A stretch of 64,000 bases of DNA from Vermamoeba vermiformis (GCA_045837725.1 JBEWZL010000101.1:62001-126000); one strand, 5' to 3'; counted from the stretch's first letter, positions 29,601 to 42,324 are shown. Notes: generated by a model not told the origin, from the sequence alone. Translations and numbers: made by a program.

Positions 29601-29657
29601 ATCTGTGATGACTGCCATGGATATTGTATAAATTGTCATTTTTTGTTAAGTTCCTTG

Positions 29658-29670
29658 ATAAAAGTTTATT
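29658..29670. terminator. Two-way polyadenylation signal between convergent genes
   Basis: The near-palindrome ATAAAAGTTTATT gives AATAAA on the minus strand (29665-29670) and GATAAA on the plus strand. It lies between the convergent stops at 29600 and 29743 and could serve both genes. Confidence 0.5.
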
Positions 29671-29742
29671 CTTCAAAACAACGAATCATGATTTCAGTGC
29701 TAAAAATACAATATGCAAATCAAATTGGCTTGCTCATTCTGC

Positions 29743-30913
29743 TTAAAGTAGTATACAGAATGCAGCAATGAGAACATAGAAGCAACCAGTGGTAGTCATT
29801 GCGGACGACGTAAGAGTTAGTCTTTCAGGCCTCGGACGACTGCCGGGCACTCGAACAGGAGGACTAACAGGCACAACCACCGCCGTACATCCCTCGCTCT
29901 CGTAAGGATTCCCTTGAAGTCCTTCGTTGCACGTGCATTTAAAGCCTCCTATCGTGTTGTTACAGAAAGCGTTCGATCCGCAAGTCGAGTTACTAGCCAA
30001 GCACTCATCGACATCTACAAAGCATATATTAGGTATATTAAGTTAACTAACGTCTTATAGTTACCTTCACAGCCGTTAGGGCCCATTCCATCGCCGATGA
30101 AACCTGGATTGCAAGTGCAATTGAACCCTCCGTTTGCATTGACACATGTGGCCGAAGAGCTGCAGGGATTAGTCTCGCACTCATTTATGTCTGTAGTAGA
30201 CGTCAGTTACTGCGGAATAATAACAAAGATCTTGTGTCCATACCTTTACATTCTCCGTCGATGTCGCGGAAAAATCCATCTTTGCAGTAGTAAAACGTCC
30301 ATTGAATGTCGTCCATTACATTAATGGCGTTTGTAATAACAACACTATAGATAGGCGTCCTCGAGGAGAACCCAAGAACAGTGTAGTTGTTGACAGCACC
30401 AGCCATCATCGGGATATTTGTTGTTGAAATTTCATTGCCGTTCATATCCAAAATTTGAATTATTGATTTGGTGCGATTCAAATCCTCTGTAGATACGACT
30501 TCTGTATTGACTCTTGCCGCGAATTGTGCAATAGGTTCTTTAAAATATAGCGTGCAATTATCCCCTTCAGAGTAGTAGCCGGATCCGATAAAATAACCCG
30601 GAAAAGTTTGATTGTTGCTGTCTGGCCAAGCCTTGCTACCATCCCATCGTGCTTCCATCAATGTAAATGCCTTGCTTATCGTGCACAAGAAGCCTCGGAG
30701 CGTAAACACTTGTTGCCGCTCCTCTACGGTAATGTTCATGGAGAATCCGCCAAGTGGAATGTACCAGGGCAATTTAGGGAGTTCCAAATCATCTAAAGTG
30801 ATAGTATTGTCGATGTAATTTGGTGGCTCTGTTAGGATTGTCACGTTTGCTGCGGCATCCGCGAGGACCATTGGCAAAAAATAGAAGCAAACGAGTACAA
30901 AGACAATCTTCAT
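29743..30913 (-). CDS. Secreted EGF-domain surface protein, probably GPI-anchored
   Basis: Begins with a signal peptide (MKIVFVLVCFYFLPMVLADA). A roughly 200-residue N-terminal region with many N-glycosylation sequons (NVT, NIT, NQT, NCT, NRT, NYT) follows, with no family I recognise. Then come two calcium-binding EGF modules: DINECETNPCSSSATCVNAN with FNCTCNPGFIGDG, and DVDECLASNSTCGSNAFC with FKCTCNEGLQGNP. A Pro/Arg-rich spacer leads to a C-terminal TSSAMTTTGCFYVLIAAFCI tail, typical of GPI attachment. Three exons. Likely role: adhesion or an extracellular scaffold at the cell surface. The EGF modules are certain; the anchor is inferred from the tail. Confidence 0.85.
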
Positions 30914-31953
30914 CGCAAATTTTCTTGTTTCGTGGTGTTTATGCTTAGAAGATCTTTGTAAATGTAAAATGAACTAATTTAAATCGCTCTATTTGGGTAA
31001 AAAGATTGTGTTTGGATGTCATTTGTCAGGTTGCGTGATTACGCGGTAATTTAGTTGGTACGCCATCCCGAGCAAGTGCACACTATAAATTGTGATGAAT
31101 CCGTAGTCAAGGAAAGTGACTGACGGGTAATTACCTTTTTAGTGCACTGGTATTTATTACAAAATTAGTATTATTAGTATAATCTGATCACGTTGTGGTA
31201 CTTCAGAATTTAACATGACCAGCCACAAAGCCCAGAGAATGTCATTCTCAATACGGCATTTGTTCAAAGTCCACCCGTAATTTGAACAAATTCATTGTAT
31301 TTACCTGTTCCATGATTGTTTGATATATTGTTTGAGGTTGTTCATTGAAACGATATCTTTTTTGAAACAGCGCACATCCATTTTGTTCCACAACCCTACC
31401 AAACACCAACACCTTGAGCGCCTTGCTAGAAAAACCTTCATCGTTTATTGTCCATCAAATCATTCATGTAGCGACGGGCTGAGGGCAAAAATGGAGCGGA
31501 GATGGCTGATCTGATCTTGCAATGACGCGGCGATGGAGTAAGTTTTAATACTCACTTTAGAATTCCAATTTTTTGTTAAGGCGTACTCTGATATTCTGAA
31601 AGTTTAGAAATTTAACTGTTAATTTATTTTATTTTTGAAAATTGTGGCGAATACCGAACGAAAAAAATTATGTTCCGAGTTTGTATTCAACTTTCCAAGA
31701 GTGTTTTGTTGAATCTCGCGATTAAAGGATTTTTGTTGCTTTTTTTTGCTGAATCTAATTTCAGGCCAGTTTCACAGCAGATTTCGCATAAAATTATGAA
31801 CCGGCAAGCGCACAAAGAGCGAAAATAACAACAGAGTGATATTTCAACTAACCTTGCATTACGATTGTGCTCCAATCGGCACTATAAATCACCTTGTTGT
31901 CCTTTGTAACGAATAAGACTGTCTAGATCAGACACAACAGAAGAATCCAAACA
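30914..31953. other. Long divergent intergenic region
   Basis: This is the largest gene-free stretch (about 1 kb), between two divergent secreted-protein genes, so it probably holds both promoters. It contains AT-rich tracts and AGTGCACACTAT at 31075-31086, a word also present upstream of the glucan synthase. Frames of about 60 codons at 31320-31514 (plus) and 31687-31875 (minus) show no motif and are not called. No tRNA or other RNA is recognised. Confidence 0.5.
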
Positions 31954-34514
31954 ATGAATTTAAAGTCTCTACTCTCTATCGTAGCCTTTGCTACACTATT
32001 GACCTATATCTCAGCGCATCCAGTTTGCGCAATCAATGATCCAAGCGAAGAACTTCGTTTTCCAACTGTGGTAAGTCCCCGCTAAATTTTTGAATTTTAA
32101 TAATAATTACTATTTATATTAATCACATCGGCATCATATTCATCGTAATTAGCTCATTACTAACGCAACTTTATGATTTTAATAGCCTCAGCCGGCCTTG
32201 TCTTTCTGCAATGGTTTTAACAACTGGCCGGGGTCATGCTGCAATAAAGACACTGAATTGACTGATGCCCGAGACCCCCTCAATAGCTTAGTTAGCCAAG
32301 CTTTATATCCTGCTTGCTACGCTCAGCTCAAGGCCGTCTATTGCTCGTGGTGCGATCCGTGGGCCGGACACATTTACGGCAGCGAAGAAACTTCAACTGC
32401 GACGCCTTATCCCATGCTCTGCAATGCCTATTGCAATAGGTATGTTCCGAGCATAATCTAACTAATCCTTTATTTGCAAAGTCAATCAACAAACGATTTC
32501 GGAGTGGATGTACTAATGATTTTTCGTAGAATGTTCGATGCTTGCGCCGATGTTCCATTGAATCAAGCTTATGGTCGCCGTGTTGGTGGTATTCCCGCAG
32601 GCACTGGTATGTACAATCAGCTTAAATTCTTATTCATCGAAAGAATTTTTTCTGATCTGGAATTCGGGTCTATTTTAGGAAGCGTTACGTTGAGATCGCT
32701 CTTCCCTACTGCTACTGACTACTGCAATGTCTATTCGACTAACTCAAGTTTGTACTGCTTGACTGATAACCCCAGCGAAGTTCAACAACCCGATGCCCAG
32801 ATGCCGGCTACTTCTTACCCCGTTGAGCCTGCTTTCCCTAAATTAAAACTCAACGACCCTTTCTTATTAACTGACCCTAATTTGAGAAACCATCTCGTTC
32901 AAGTCTTGCCTGTTCCCGGATCCAACTACCTCGCTGCTTCTTTGCAACACGGCATTATCGTTATCTTCGATAACAACTACGATGTTGATAGTTACAATAT
33001 CTTCCTTGATATCCGCAGCCGCACTGTAAGTTCATTATTTAATTCTTAATTGTTCGCGTACTGGATCTGACTTTGAAATTTATAGTCTTACTCTGAACCC
33101 ACTGAAAACGGTCTTCATGGCCTTGCCTTCCATCCTAACTTTGCTAACAACGGTCACATCTACGTCAAGTGGAACGACGGCCCGAACGACATTGTGATCT
33201 CCAGATTTACCGCAAATGCCGCCAGAACAGCCATTCTCCCTGAAACTGAAGTCAACTACTTCAAGTTCCCCAAGTCTAGTCTCATTCACAATGGTGGCTC
33301 TCCTATTTTCGGTGAAGACGGTTACCTTTACATCCCGGTCGGTGACGGCATCTCGTTCACTGAAAACTTTGTGCCTTACAATACTGCTCCTGATAAGGCT
33401 AAGCCTAACGGCAAAGTGCTCAGAATTGATGTCGATAATGTCCCTCAAGGTGCAGCTTACGGTATTCCTCAAGACAATCCTTTCATCAACACTCCTGGTG
33501 CCTTGCCCGAGATCTACGCTTATGGCTTGAGAAACCCTTGGACTCTTGTCTATGATAATCAAACGTAAGTAATAATGTTGAAATCTAGGTCCTATTCGAA
33601 CATCATTCGATCGGTGAGTCTTTGTACCGGATGCTAATTGAAGTTTCATTTAGAAAACTTTGGTTTATTGGTGATGTTGGTCAAGCGACTTGGGAAGAGA
33701 TCGATGTTTTACGTAAAGGAAAGAACTACGGATGGTACGTTATAACTCGAGAGAAAATGAAAGAAATTTCTAAATTTCTTTTTGGATGCGATCTAAAATT
33801 TGACTAAAAATAGCTGAATCGCAATAAAAACAACATAATTATGCTCTTTAATAGGTTAAAATTCTAAATTTACTATTTTCTAGGCACAAGAAAGAAGCTT
33901 TTAACTGCTACTACCCCGGCGATCAGGATTGCGTTGTTGAAAATGAAGAACTGCCTATCTTCGCTTACCCTCACGAAGAAACCTTATGTACCACTAAGCC
34001 TTGTGCATTCGGCACTGCAGTCATCGTCGGCGGTGTTTACCGTGGCGATCGAGTCCCTTCGCTCAGAGGTCAACTCATCTTCTCAGATTTCGAAAAGACG
34101 ACCACTTACGCCATGCAATTCAACCCCACAAACCCTAAGCAGAACGTAGTCTACAGATTGGACCTCCAAGGACAAGATTTTCCAATCAACATTGCTGGAT
34201 TCGGTCACGATCACGCCGGTCAGATGTACATTTTGAACTGGTACCAAGCCAATATTATGCGCTTCAAGGCAGAGACCGTCAAACCTCCTACGACTATCCC
34301 TCCAGTCGCATTCCCCACCGAACCCATCGCTGATGCTGTCCCTACATCCGCTACACCAATTACCAGCAATCCCACCTCGCCTATTCCCGTTGTACCGAGC
34401 ACTATTACCACTCCAGGCACTCAATCCAACGAAGTCAGTCTTGCTACCCGCGATAGATTCGATCCTCGCATCTTAGGCTTGGCTGCTGCCGCTGCTTTGT
34501 TTTACTTTGCTTAA
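31954..34514 (+). CDS. HHIP-like/PQQ sorbosone-dehydrogenase-type secreted protein
   Basis: Signal peptide (MNLKSLLSIVAFATLLTYIS). Next is a Cys-rich N-terminal module (SFCNGFNNWPGSCCN, YCSWCDPWAGHIYG, CNAYC, DACADVP), like the folate-receptor-type domain of HHIP/HHIPL proteins. Then comes a six-bladed GSDH/PQQ-type propeller: GLHGLAFHPNFANNGHIYVK, EDGYLYIPVGDG, IYAYGLRNPWTLVYDN, FIGDVGQATWEEIDVL, GFGHDHAGQMYILNW. A Pro/Thr-rich stalk ends in DPRILGLAAAAALFYFA, a GPI-type tail. The enzymatic activity of this family in eukaryotes is unclear; in animals HHIP binds Hedgehog, which is not implied here. About seven exons. The coding sequence is rich in C-ending codons, suggesting good expression. 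Confidence 0.88.
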
Positions 34515-34743
34515 AGCGTGCAGATCCGGCTTTCCCACAATGTAAACATGACATGTACATATGTTAATTCCCAACCTACCTATTTATTTCACATAAACTA
34601 CTTTTATAACATGGCGTAAAGAGTTATTTTATTTTTGACTTACCAGGGATTTAACACAAACTTCGGCATTGATTGACCACCAAACGGAAGATTCCTTATT
34701 ATGTTAGCGGTAGACTAGGCAAATCCACACAGCAATAGAGAGC
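34515..34743. other. Short intergenic spacer
   Basis: 3' flank of the HHIP-like gene and 5' flank of the LRR/F-box gene. AT-rich; nothing else recognised. Confidence 0.5.
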
Positions 34744-35894
34744 ATGCAAGAGCGAGTAAGGATAATTTAGAAATTATTTTAAAGATACCCCAGATTGCAG
34801 AATTATTATTTTCAAAATATACGATAATTATTGAGATAGAATTACTACTGTCGTCTTATTAATTTTATGAGGGTTGCGAAATTGTCGACGATCTGGAGAG
34901 GCTCTGCCAGCTACTTTTTGAAGTCGAAGCTCCTTATATTATCAATATGACCAGCCTTGATTTGCGCGAGGCAGAGGTGGATTATGATCCATACAACGAA
35001 GACCAGATTCGCTCAGTGAACTTTTTTGTGGATGCGATAAGAAATTGTACCTCACTTCGTCACCTCGATTTATCGTATAAAACCAGCCTAACAGGTCACT
35101 TCACTCGTCAAAATTTATGGCAAAGATTATTTGAAGTCAATGGCAAAAATCTAACGGGCTTGATCCTCTCTGGCTGTTACGAGCTGACTGCAGGACCCGA
35201 CTTTTGTGCCGCGCTATCAAAATTACCCAATTTGGAGCACTTAGAGCTAAGCTGCTGTGATTTACAATCGAACAATTGCCGAGAGATCCTCGAGCGCCTA
35301 TTAACCAACAATCACCGTTTGGTCACGCTGGATCTATCAAGAAACACTTTGAATAAGAAGCCTGAAAGATATTTTGATAGCTGTTTGCGGGAAAAACCAC
35401 AGCCACCAGTTACGGATATATTATGCAAATTAATCTCTACGACAACTACTTTAAGAACGCTGGATCTGTCTGGAAACTCAAATATCAGCCTTTCAGACCG
35501 CATGGCGATGCACAAGGCATTAAAAACGAATTCATCGATTACGGAACTTAACGTTCAGCGCACTGAAGTGCCGTTCAACGAGACTCCATCCAGTCACAAC
35601 ATGATCTTCTCCGCTGGAATGGAAAATAAGCGTCAAATCTTATTGGTACGACAGTCTTTGCTAGAATTGATGGTACAAATATGCATTAAAAGTAGCTCGT
35701 GGCTCCTTCCTTGCGAGATCTGGAAGATCGTGTTCACGCACCTCGATTTGCCCACGCTGAAACGTAGCTACAGTGCATTGGAGATATTCAATAATATATG
35801 GACACTCAAAGACCAGTTGTATAATGCGGTGGCACGGAGATTGAGCTTTTCTGAAGCCACTGGCGGCAAATGGGTGAAAATTAAGCAGCTGTGA
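34744..35894 (+). CDS. Leucine-rich-repeat protein with C-terminal F-box
   Basis: The main exon encodes LRRs of the ribonuclease-inhibitor type (LRHLDLSYKTSLTG, LTGLILSGCYELTAGP, LEHLELSCCDLQSNN, LVTLDLSRNTL, LRTLDLSGNSNIS), then an F-box-like segment near the end (SSWLLPCEIWKIVFTHLDLP, with LKRSYSALEIFNNIW). Stop TGA after KIKQL. The open frame extends upstream of the first internal ATG (34947) through CEIVDDLERLCQLLFEVEAP. I therefore propose a tiny first exon, ATG 34744 (MQER), spliced over 34756-34871. If that is wrong, the start is 34947. F-box proteins usually carry the F-box first, so the reversed order is unusual. Probable SCF adaptor. Confidence 0.7.
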
Positions 35895-36784
35895 AATAGT
35901 CATCATTAAATGGATAATAGTACTGCTAATAATGGCCATGGCCAGTATACTTTTCGAAGGCATGCGGTTGTCGACACAACGAGATTTGGAGTTGGATCAC
36001 ATCACCAATGCCGTCCAATGTATGTCATAACCGACACGGACGAAAAATTTTGACTATGCAACGACTTAGATATTATTAGAATCGTATTTTTCTCTTTAAG
36101 TAGTTTTCTCGAGCTTCAAATAATTGTTTCGATCCAGAAATTTTACAAATTTTTGTAATTTTCAGCTTCTAATGCTAAAAAATATTTCGATGATTTGTGG
36201 TCAAAGGTTCACACGGCGTTCTTTTAATAAAAAACAGGAGTACTAGATTCGGTTAATAGATCAACCTCTCGTGTGCTCCGTTGCTCTGAATCACGAAAAA
36301 CACAAAAAAATATACTCGTATCGGTTAGTGCACACTATTCGTACTAGGCGGCGGTTTCGAATTTGCAACTAGAACTGTGTAGAAGAGCAGATCTGATGAC
36401 ACGTGTCACAACGCCTCGTAATAACTCTGTGTTGCAGCAATCAACCGCTAAAGTGCACGCGCGGGATTTGATGCATCTTACGGACTTTGAGACACTATAA
36501 CCGTGTTGCAACAATCATGAAGGATATTAAACTGAAAACTCGGATAAAATTGATCGATTTGATTTTCATTGCACAGTTTATTTTAAAAGATTCACAGAAC
36601 GAATGAATTCTGTTGTAAAACTCGATAAACATTCAGTTTTGTAGTTTGCCGCATGTTGACGAGTTATAAAAGAGCCAAATTTTTGATTTAATCAGATTTT
36701 ATTAACCAACAGCGCACAAGGACCAATTAGATCTTCGCTCTTTGAACCTGATTCGGACTTTGCATTGCGTAAATAATTAATATA
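35895..36784. other. Intergenic region upstream of the glucan synthase
   Basis: About 890 bases without a supported gene. It holds an exact TGACACGTGTCA (36397), AGTGCACACTAT (36327-36338) and two related words, GTGTTGCAGCAATCA near 36431 and GTGTTGCAACAATCA near 36503. These make it look like a regulated promoter. A hydrophobic minus frame at 35661-35963 overlaps the LRR exon and is rejected. Confidence 0.5.
36397..36408. repeat. TGACACGTGTCA palindrome, copy 4
   Basis: Exact palindrome 377 bases upstream of the glucan synthase ATG; the only intergenic exact copy. Confidence 0.92.
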
Positions 36785-39700
36785 ATGTCTGACAAAGAAG
36801 AAGTCCCTCAACAACCGGCCTCCCACTCGACCAATGAAAGCGATCCGTCGAAGGAGGTAGAGATGGACCACGTTCCTCCTGTTGCAGACGGCCACAGACT
36901 CACTGCTGCTATTGGCGACAACCACAGCACTAGTGAAGAAGGGTCACATAAGGAAGGAATTTTTTCTAGCTCAGATGAGCTGAAGGAAAGAAAAAAGAAG
37001 AACAGAGAATCCGTCGCGTCGAATAGCCAATTCGAAAAGCCCAATCTCAAGACTCTTTTCAACCGAGAAAATGGCCAGCCTATCGAGGAGAATACCAAGA
37101 AAGGCCGTCCTCCCGTTCCCGGCAAACTTTACGACGATGATGTTAGACAGATCATAGATGTGCAATATAAGCTCATGCGCCAGACACTCAAGGGCGAGGA
37201 CATCTACGCAAACGAGGTGGCTATGGAATTTTTGGACGGATATTTGTGCTGGACAGAGCGCAATGACCCGAAGAAATTAGATGAGTCGATCAGAAGAATC
37301 AATGAAGCCCCCATGCACTGTCTTCTGCTTTTCAAGACTATTTACGCAGTTTGCGAACAAATTTCACACGCTGGCGATCGTCTGAGTCAGATCTATCACC
37401 AGGAACTCTACAAGAAAGAGCCCTATGGTCGTCTGAATGACCTCGTGACTGAAAAACTCGACGATATTGCTAACGGAAGCAAAAGCCGAAAGAATTATGA
37501 CAAGGTAAAGATTTCAAAACATAATATACGTTAGAATACTGAAATTAAAACTAAATCAGCACGTCGGATCGGAATTTCGGAGATTTATTTTGAGTGTGCC
37601 AAATGACTGATAAGCTATTCTTAATAGGAAGCCGGCGCTGACATAAGACAGACTTATCACCGCGGTTTGGACGAGCTTAAAACACATCAAGTAAGTTTAA
37701 AAAATTACTATTTTTGTGGTCTCAAAGTTTAAATGTACCATTTCGCAATTATACCAACGCAACGCAGTGGAAAATATGTGACTAACAAGCGCATTTATCA
37801 GGTTAATTTCGACGATATTGCGGATACCGCGCGCATTAACCAAAACAAGCCAATTAAGACTTTCCGCGAGCCTGAAAGTGTTTGGTCGTACATTGTTACG
37901 CTAAGAAACTATTGGTCAATTATTCAGTTCAATGGATTGATGATTTTCTGCATTTGGTGGTGGTTGCAGCCCGAAGACATCACGTTAATGATGTTGGCCT
38001 ATTTTGAAGGCGCATCTATGTTCGTTGGACTTTTGCTCGATTTCTCCTCTCGTATTTATGTGTATAGGTAAGTTATTGTTGAATTCTCGATACCCCAGAT
38101 ATTCGAATCAAATTTAATCAAATTTCAGTGGATTTGAGAAAACTAACGTGTTTTTCTGAATTATTATAGAGGCTCACCTTATCGCCTTGGTTTCTTCGGC
38201 TGGCCAGGCTGGATGGTCTTCTTCCACTGGCTCATATTCGTGATTTCATTGGCTTACTTCCCTGTTCTGATTGTAATCCCAATGTTGTCAGCGGATTTGT
38301 TCAAAGGCGAGCCACCAATCATTCTGATTGCTATCGTGTGCGGTGTCTTCTTAATTCGTTGGATCTACAATATCCTCCTAGTTTTGAAGTTCCCGTACAT
38401 CGCCAAGGGTCATCTCAAGCAATCTCGTCCGCCTTTGGGACAACGCGTTAAGCGAGGTACGTTCTGCGCCGTTAAAAATAACCACCGTACTCGAATACTA
38501 ACGAACATATTACTCTTAGGTCTGTTGATGTTGGGCTACTTCCTCATCACAATCGCCATCATGGTGATCTTGATCCGCTGGTTCATTTTGCCCACTCTCC
38601 AAAACTCCTCGTTCTGGAAGGTCTGCACCACTCAGCGCTCAAGCCTCGACTCTGCGTACATTCTTTGCGTCATGGGCACGACCTCTTTGTGGTTGCCTAT
38701 TTTGGCTACTGTCCTTATTTTGAACTACGTAAGTACTTGACACGTGTCAACAATATCCGAACGGAATTCTAACGAATTCTTTAACAGATTGCCCATACCT
38801 TGGTGCTCTCTATCATCGGCTCCGTGATGGCTCAGTCGAAGGGCATTGGTGAGTTCAGAGGCGAGAACTACGCCGTTCAAACTGCACTCAGCAAGCTCGA
38901 TCGCATGGTCGAATCTACCAAAGAAATCTACGACGCCAAGATTGCCCACCACGGCGAAAAGCAACGTGACGACGCCGGCAAGACGATCAAGCCGCAAATG
39001 TTCCACTTCACGATGAAGAAACAAGACAGCTTCGTGTATCAGACTCAAAAGTACAACAGCGCCACGCACATCTGGTGGCACATTATGTACGATCTCGTGG
39101 AGACTGATATGATCAACGAGGAACAAGCTTGGAACTCTCTCTTCCGCGAAAAGATGTACAGCATCGACTTGCCCAATGAACCCGAAAAGGCCATTCGCTT
39201 CTTCTTGAGTTCGTTGTCCAAGATCCACACCAGCGAAGTCACCAGCGTCGATTTGGACCGATTGCCTTCATTGTCCATGTTGATCCCGACGTACTCTGAA
39301 GCCTTGTTGTTCACTGAAAACTACCTCCGCAACACTACCGACAAGAAGATTAGCAACATTGAATTCTTGGCCAAGAAGTACAAGAACGAGTGGAAGAATT
39401 TCACTGAACGTATGGCTGCGACTTACAAGATCCCCAACGACCCTGACTGGATGTTGCAAAACTTCTTGCACCCACCAAAGGACGCCACTGACAAGAAGTT
39501 CTCCAAGAAGCTCGACGAAGAAGTCATGTTCTGGGCCTCTTTGCGCGGTCAAACCGTCTATAGAACCATTCGTGGCGCTCACTGCTACAGAACTGCTCTC
39601 GAGCTCTTGTTCCACGACTGCTTGCCCGACGCTGACTTCGAAGCTCTTCAAAAGAAGGTCGACGAGAAGCTGCAAATCATCTTGGCTCACCAATTGTTCG

Positions 39701-42324
39701 GTGACCCTGCCCAACACCCAAACTTAGCCCGTGAAACCAAGCTGATGATGAGAAAGTTCACTCACGGCTGCCACAAGATGTGCCCGTTGGCCGAGTGCCC
39801 CTTGAAGAAGGACCGCAAGTGCCCCATTGACTTGGTCTTCGATTGGGACTCCAACAAGATCTCCTCGTTGGAAGCTAGACGCGCTAAGCTCGAAGAAAGA
39901 AGAAAGACCGAGAACATCAGCTACTACTGGGAATCTGTTCTTCAACAAACCAACTCTTCCATTGAGATCGGCAAGAAGCTCGCAAGCATGATTAACTCGC
40001 CGGGCCAGTTCTCTTCAGTCTTGGCTGTCTACGACGAAACTGTCAAGAACTCCATCAACCCCGCCATGTACAAGTCCGTTGAGAACATTGTCACCAAGAC
40101 TACCGCTGCCAAGGACGACGATGACGACGACATTTTGCCCTTCAGAATCAAGCACGTCATTCCTCGTTTGAACCCGCTCGTGTTGGCCGTGCAAGGCAGT
40201 CTCAAGTTCTCGCCCCCTGAGATCATTCAGGGTAAGGCCAGCAATCAGCGCAACGGTCTGCTCTTTGCATGGGGTACTGTCGTGCAAACTAAGGACGCCA
40301 ATCAAGGTGGTAATCTCGCCGAAGCTGTCAAGTTCCCCATCATTCTGCAACGCTTCTTGTGGAAGGCTGAACGACCTGCCATCATCGGTTTCAGAGAACG
40401 CGTGTTCACTGAACGCCAAGGCACCATTGCTCGATTCCAAGCCTACGCTGAGTGGTCTTTCGTCACCATCACGCAACGTGTGCTCTCATTGCTCGGAGTT
40501 CGTATGCATTACGGTCACCCTGACTTTTTCTATGCTCCATGGGTCTACTCTCGTGCAGCACTCAGCAAGGCCTCGCCACGATACAACTTGTCTGAAGATA
40601 TCTTTGCCGGCTACATGGCCTTCTTGCACGGCAAGCGCTCGACTCACACTGATCGTATTCAAGACGACAAGGGTCGTGACGTCTCTATCTCTTCGACTGC
40701 TGTCTTCACTGCCAAGTTGGCTCAAGGTGCTGCTTCGCAATTGAAGACTCGTGACTTGTTCGAGCTCAACTCTCGCTGCGACTTCATCACGCAATTCTTG
40801 CTCTACCAAGGTACTCTCGGCTTCTACTTGAGTACCACGCTGATGTTAAGCTCTGTCCAACTCTACGTCTTTGCCCTGTGGCTCTTCTCCTTGGCGCGAT
40901 TCTCTACTGAGAACTTGGGTAACTTGGAGTTGGCGTACAGCGTGCCCTGGTTGTTCCAGACTGGTAACTTCTTGCTCATTCCTTTGCTCTTGGAATCTGC
41001 CATCGAAGCTGGTGTTTGGAAGGCCTTCCGTGTGTTGATCGACGTGCCGTTGTCTATGTTCTTCTTCCTGTTCCAGAGTCAGACAACCAACTACAACTTC
41101 TGGCAGTCCTTCAGATTTGGTTTCGCACAGTACATGCCGACTGGTCGTAAGCTGGAGTTGTCGCACAAGTCCCTCACGGAGCTCTATCAACGTTTCGGTC
41201 GCTCTCACTTCTTCCCTGGTGTCGATTTGTTCCTCTACTGCATCGTGTACATCGTCACCACTAGCTCTCGCGAAGGTGGTATCTTGCCCCTGTTCGCCCC
41301 TGCCATCACCATCATCATTTTCTTGGCCGCTCCCGTCCTTTACGACGGCATGTTGACTTTGAAGGTCTTCTTGCGCGACATTCGTGGATTCGTCTCGTGG
41401 GTCTACACCAAGAAGTCCATCAACAAGGTCAAGGCCGAATGGAAGAAGCGCCGTCAATTCGAGCAGTTCTGGAAAGAGCACACTGGTGTTATTAACATTC
41501 CTTACAACCTCTTGCAAACTTACAACATCTTCAACGCTGTCGAAAGCATGCTCAAGACCACTTCGTCCGTCGACGTTGGCTTGGCCCTCTACAACCTCCT
41601 CAAGTCCTTCTTCTGGATGTTGATCGTCGTCAGTGTTCCGGGTCAATTGCGTGATGTCACCGTGCACGTGTTCTTGCTCGGCTTGATCTACGTCGTCTGG
41701 AGCTTCGTGCTTGCCTTGTTGACCACTCGCAAGGCCAACCGCGCTGCCAACATTGTTGTCTGGATCATTATGCTTGGTGTCATCGTCGCTTACGCCACCA
41801 TCATGAAGCTCTACATGTTTTACGACCACCTCTTCATTGGTGTCTTCATCGTGTTCAAGTTGTTTGCCGCCCTGACTTGGTTCGTGGTCTACCTCAAGGG
41901 TGCCGTCGCTAAGAACCGCGCCAACGCAGCCTTCAAACACTTAGAGTCTCAAAAGAAGAAAGGAAAGATTGACGATGCTACTTACAAGACCAACATGACC
42001 AAGACCAGAGACAGCCTCGAGAACTCGCTGATCGTGACTGTCTACTTCGGTGAATTGATAGAGAAGCCTTACTACAGCTTGTCTGTCACTCTCATTTTGC
42101 TTCCTTGCCACTTCTTGCTCGGTGCCTTCCTCCACATCCCGGGCTTGTCTGATCTTTTGCTCTACGGAATGCGCTTGCAAGACAAACGTCCTCCTCAAGT
42201 CGGCGGTGCTCTTGGTAACCCTTACCAGACTCCCACTCCTGAAGGAGATAACATCGAACAGTTCTTTGATGAAGACGACATTGGTGATTTTGGAGAGAAC
42301 TCGATGACGGGATCTTTTGTATAA
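36785..42324 (+). CDS. 1,3-beta-glucan synthase (callose synthase/FKS family)
   Basis: Integral membrane synthase of linear beta-1,3-glucan from UDP-glucose. Six exons: 36785-37504, 37628-37690, 37802-38067, 38170-38456, 38520-38728 and 38788-42324, giving 1,693 residues in frame throughout. The N-terminal cytosolic region (DVRQIIDVQYKLMRQ, MEFLDGYLCW) resembles FKS1_dom1. A first group of membrane helices follows (FNGLMIFCIWWWLQP, LLMLGYFLITIAIMVILI). The catalytic region includes SLSMLIPTYSEALLF, PAIIGFRERVFTERQGTIA, LGVRMHYGHPDFFYAP and NLSEDIFAGYMAF, then a second group of helices. Deviations: KGRDVS for KGRDVG, and no GEQ after it (AASQ instead). The last exon uses strongly biased C- and G-ending codons, implying high expression. 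Likely role in a cell or cyst wall. Confidence 0.92.
38738..38749. repeat. TGACACGTGTCA palindrome, copy 5
   Basis: Exact palindrome in the last intron of the glucan synthase gene (38729-38787), ten bases after the donor; a CTAAC follows at 38769. Confidence 0.93.

Noticed and set aside
31320-31875. Two frames of about 60 codons in the large intergenic region
   Set aside because: Short, no motif, no paralog, AT-rich context; chance frames are expected at this size.
33080-33649. 189-codon minus frame
   Set aside because: Antisense to the HHIP-like propeller exon, a codon-bias shadow.
40846-41940. 364-codon minus-strand open frame inside the glucan synthase exon
   Set aside because: It is fully antisense to conserved synthase motifs and arises from C- and G-ending codons; its product is low-complexity E/Q/H-rich with no domain.
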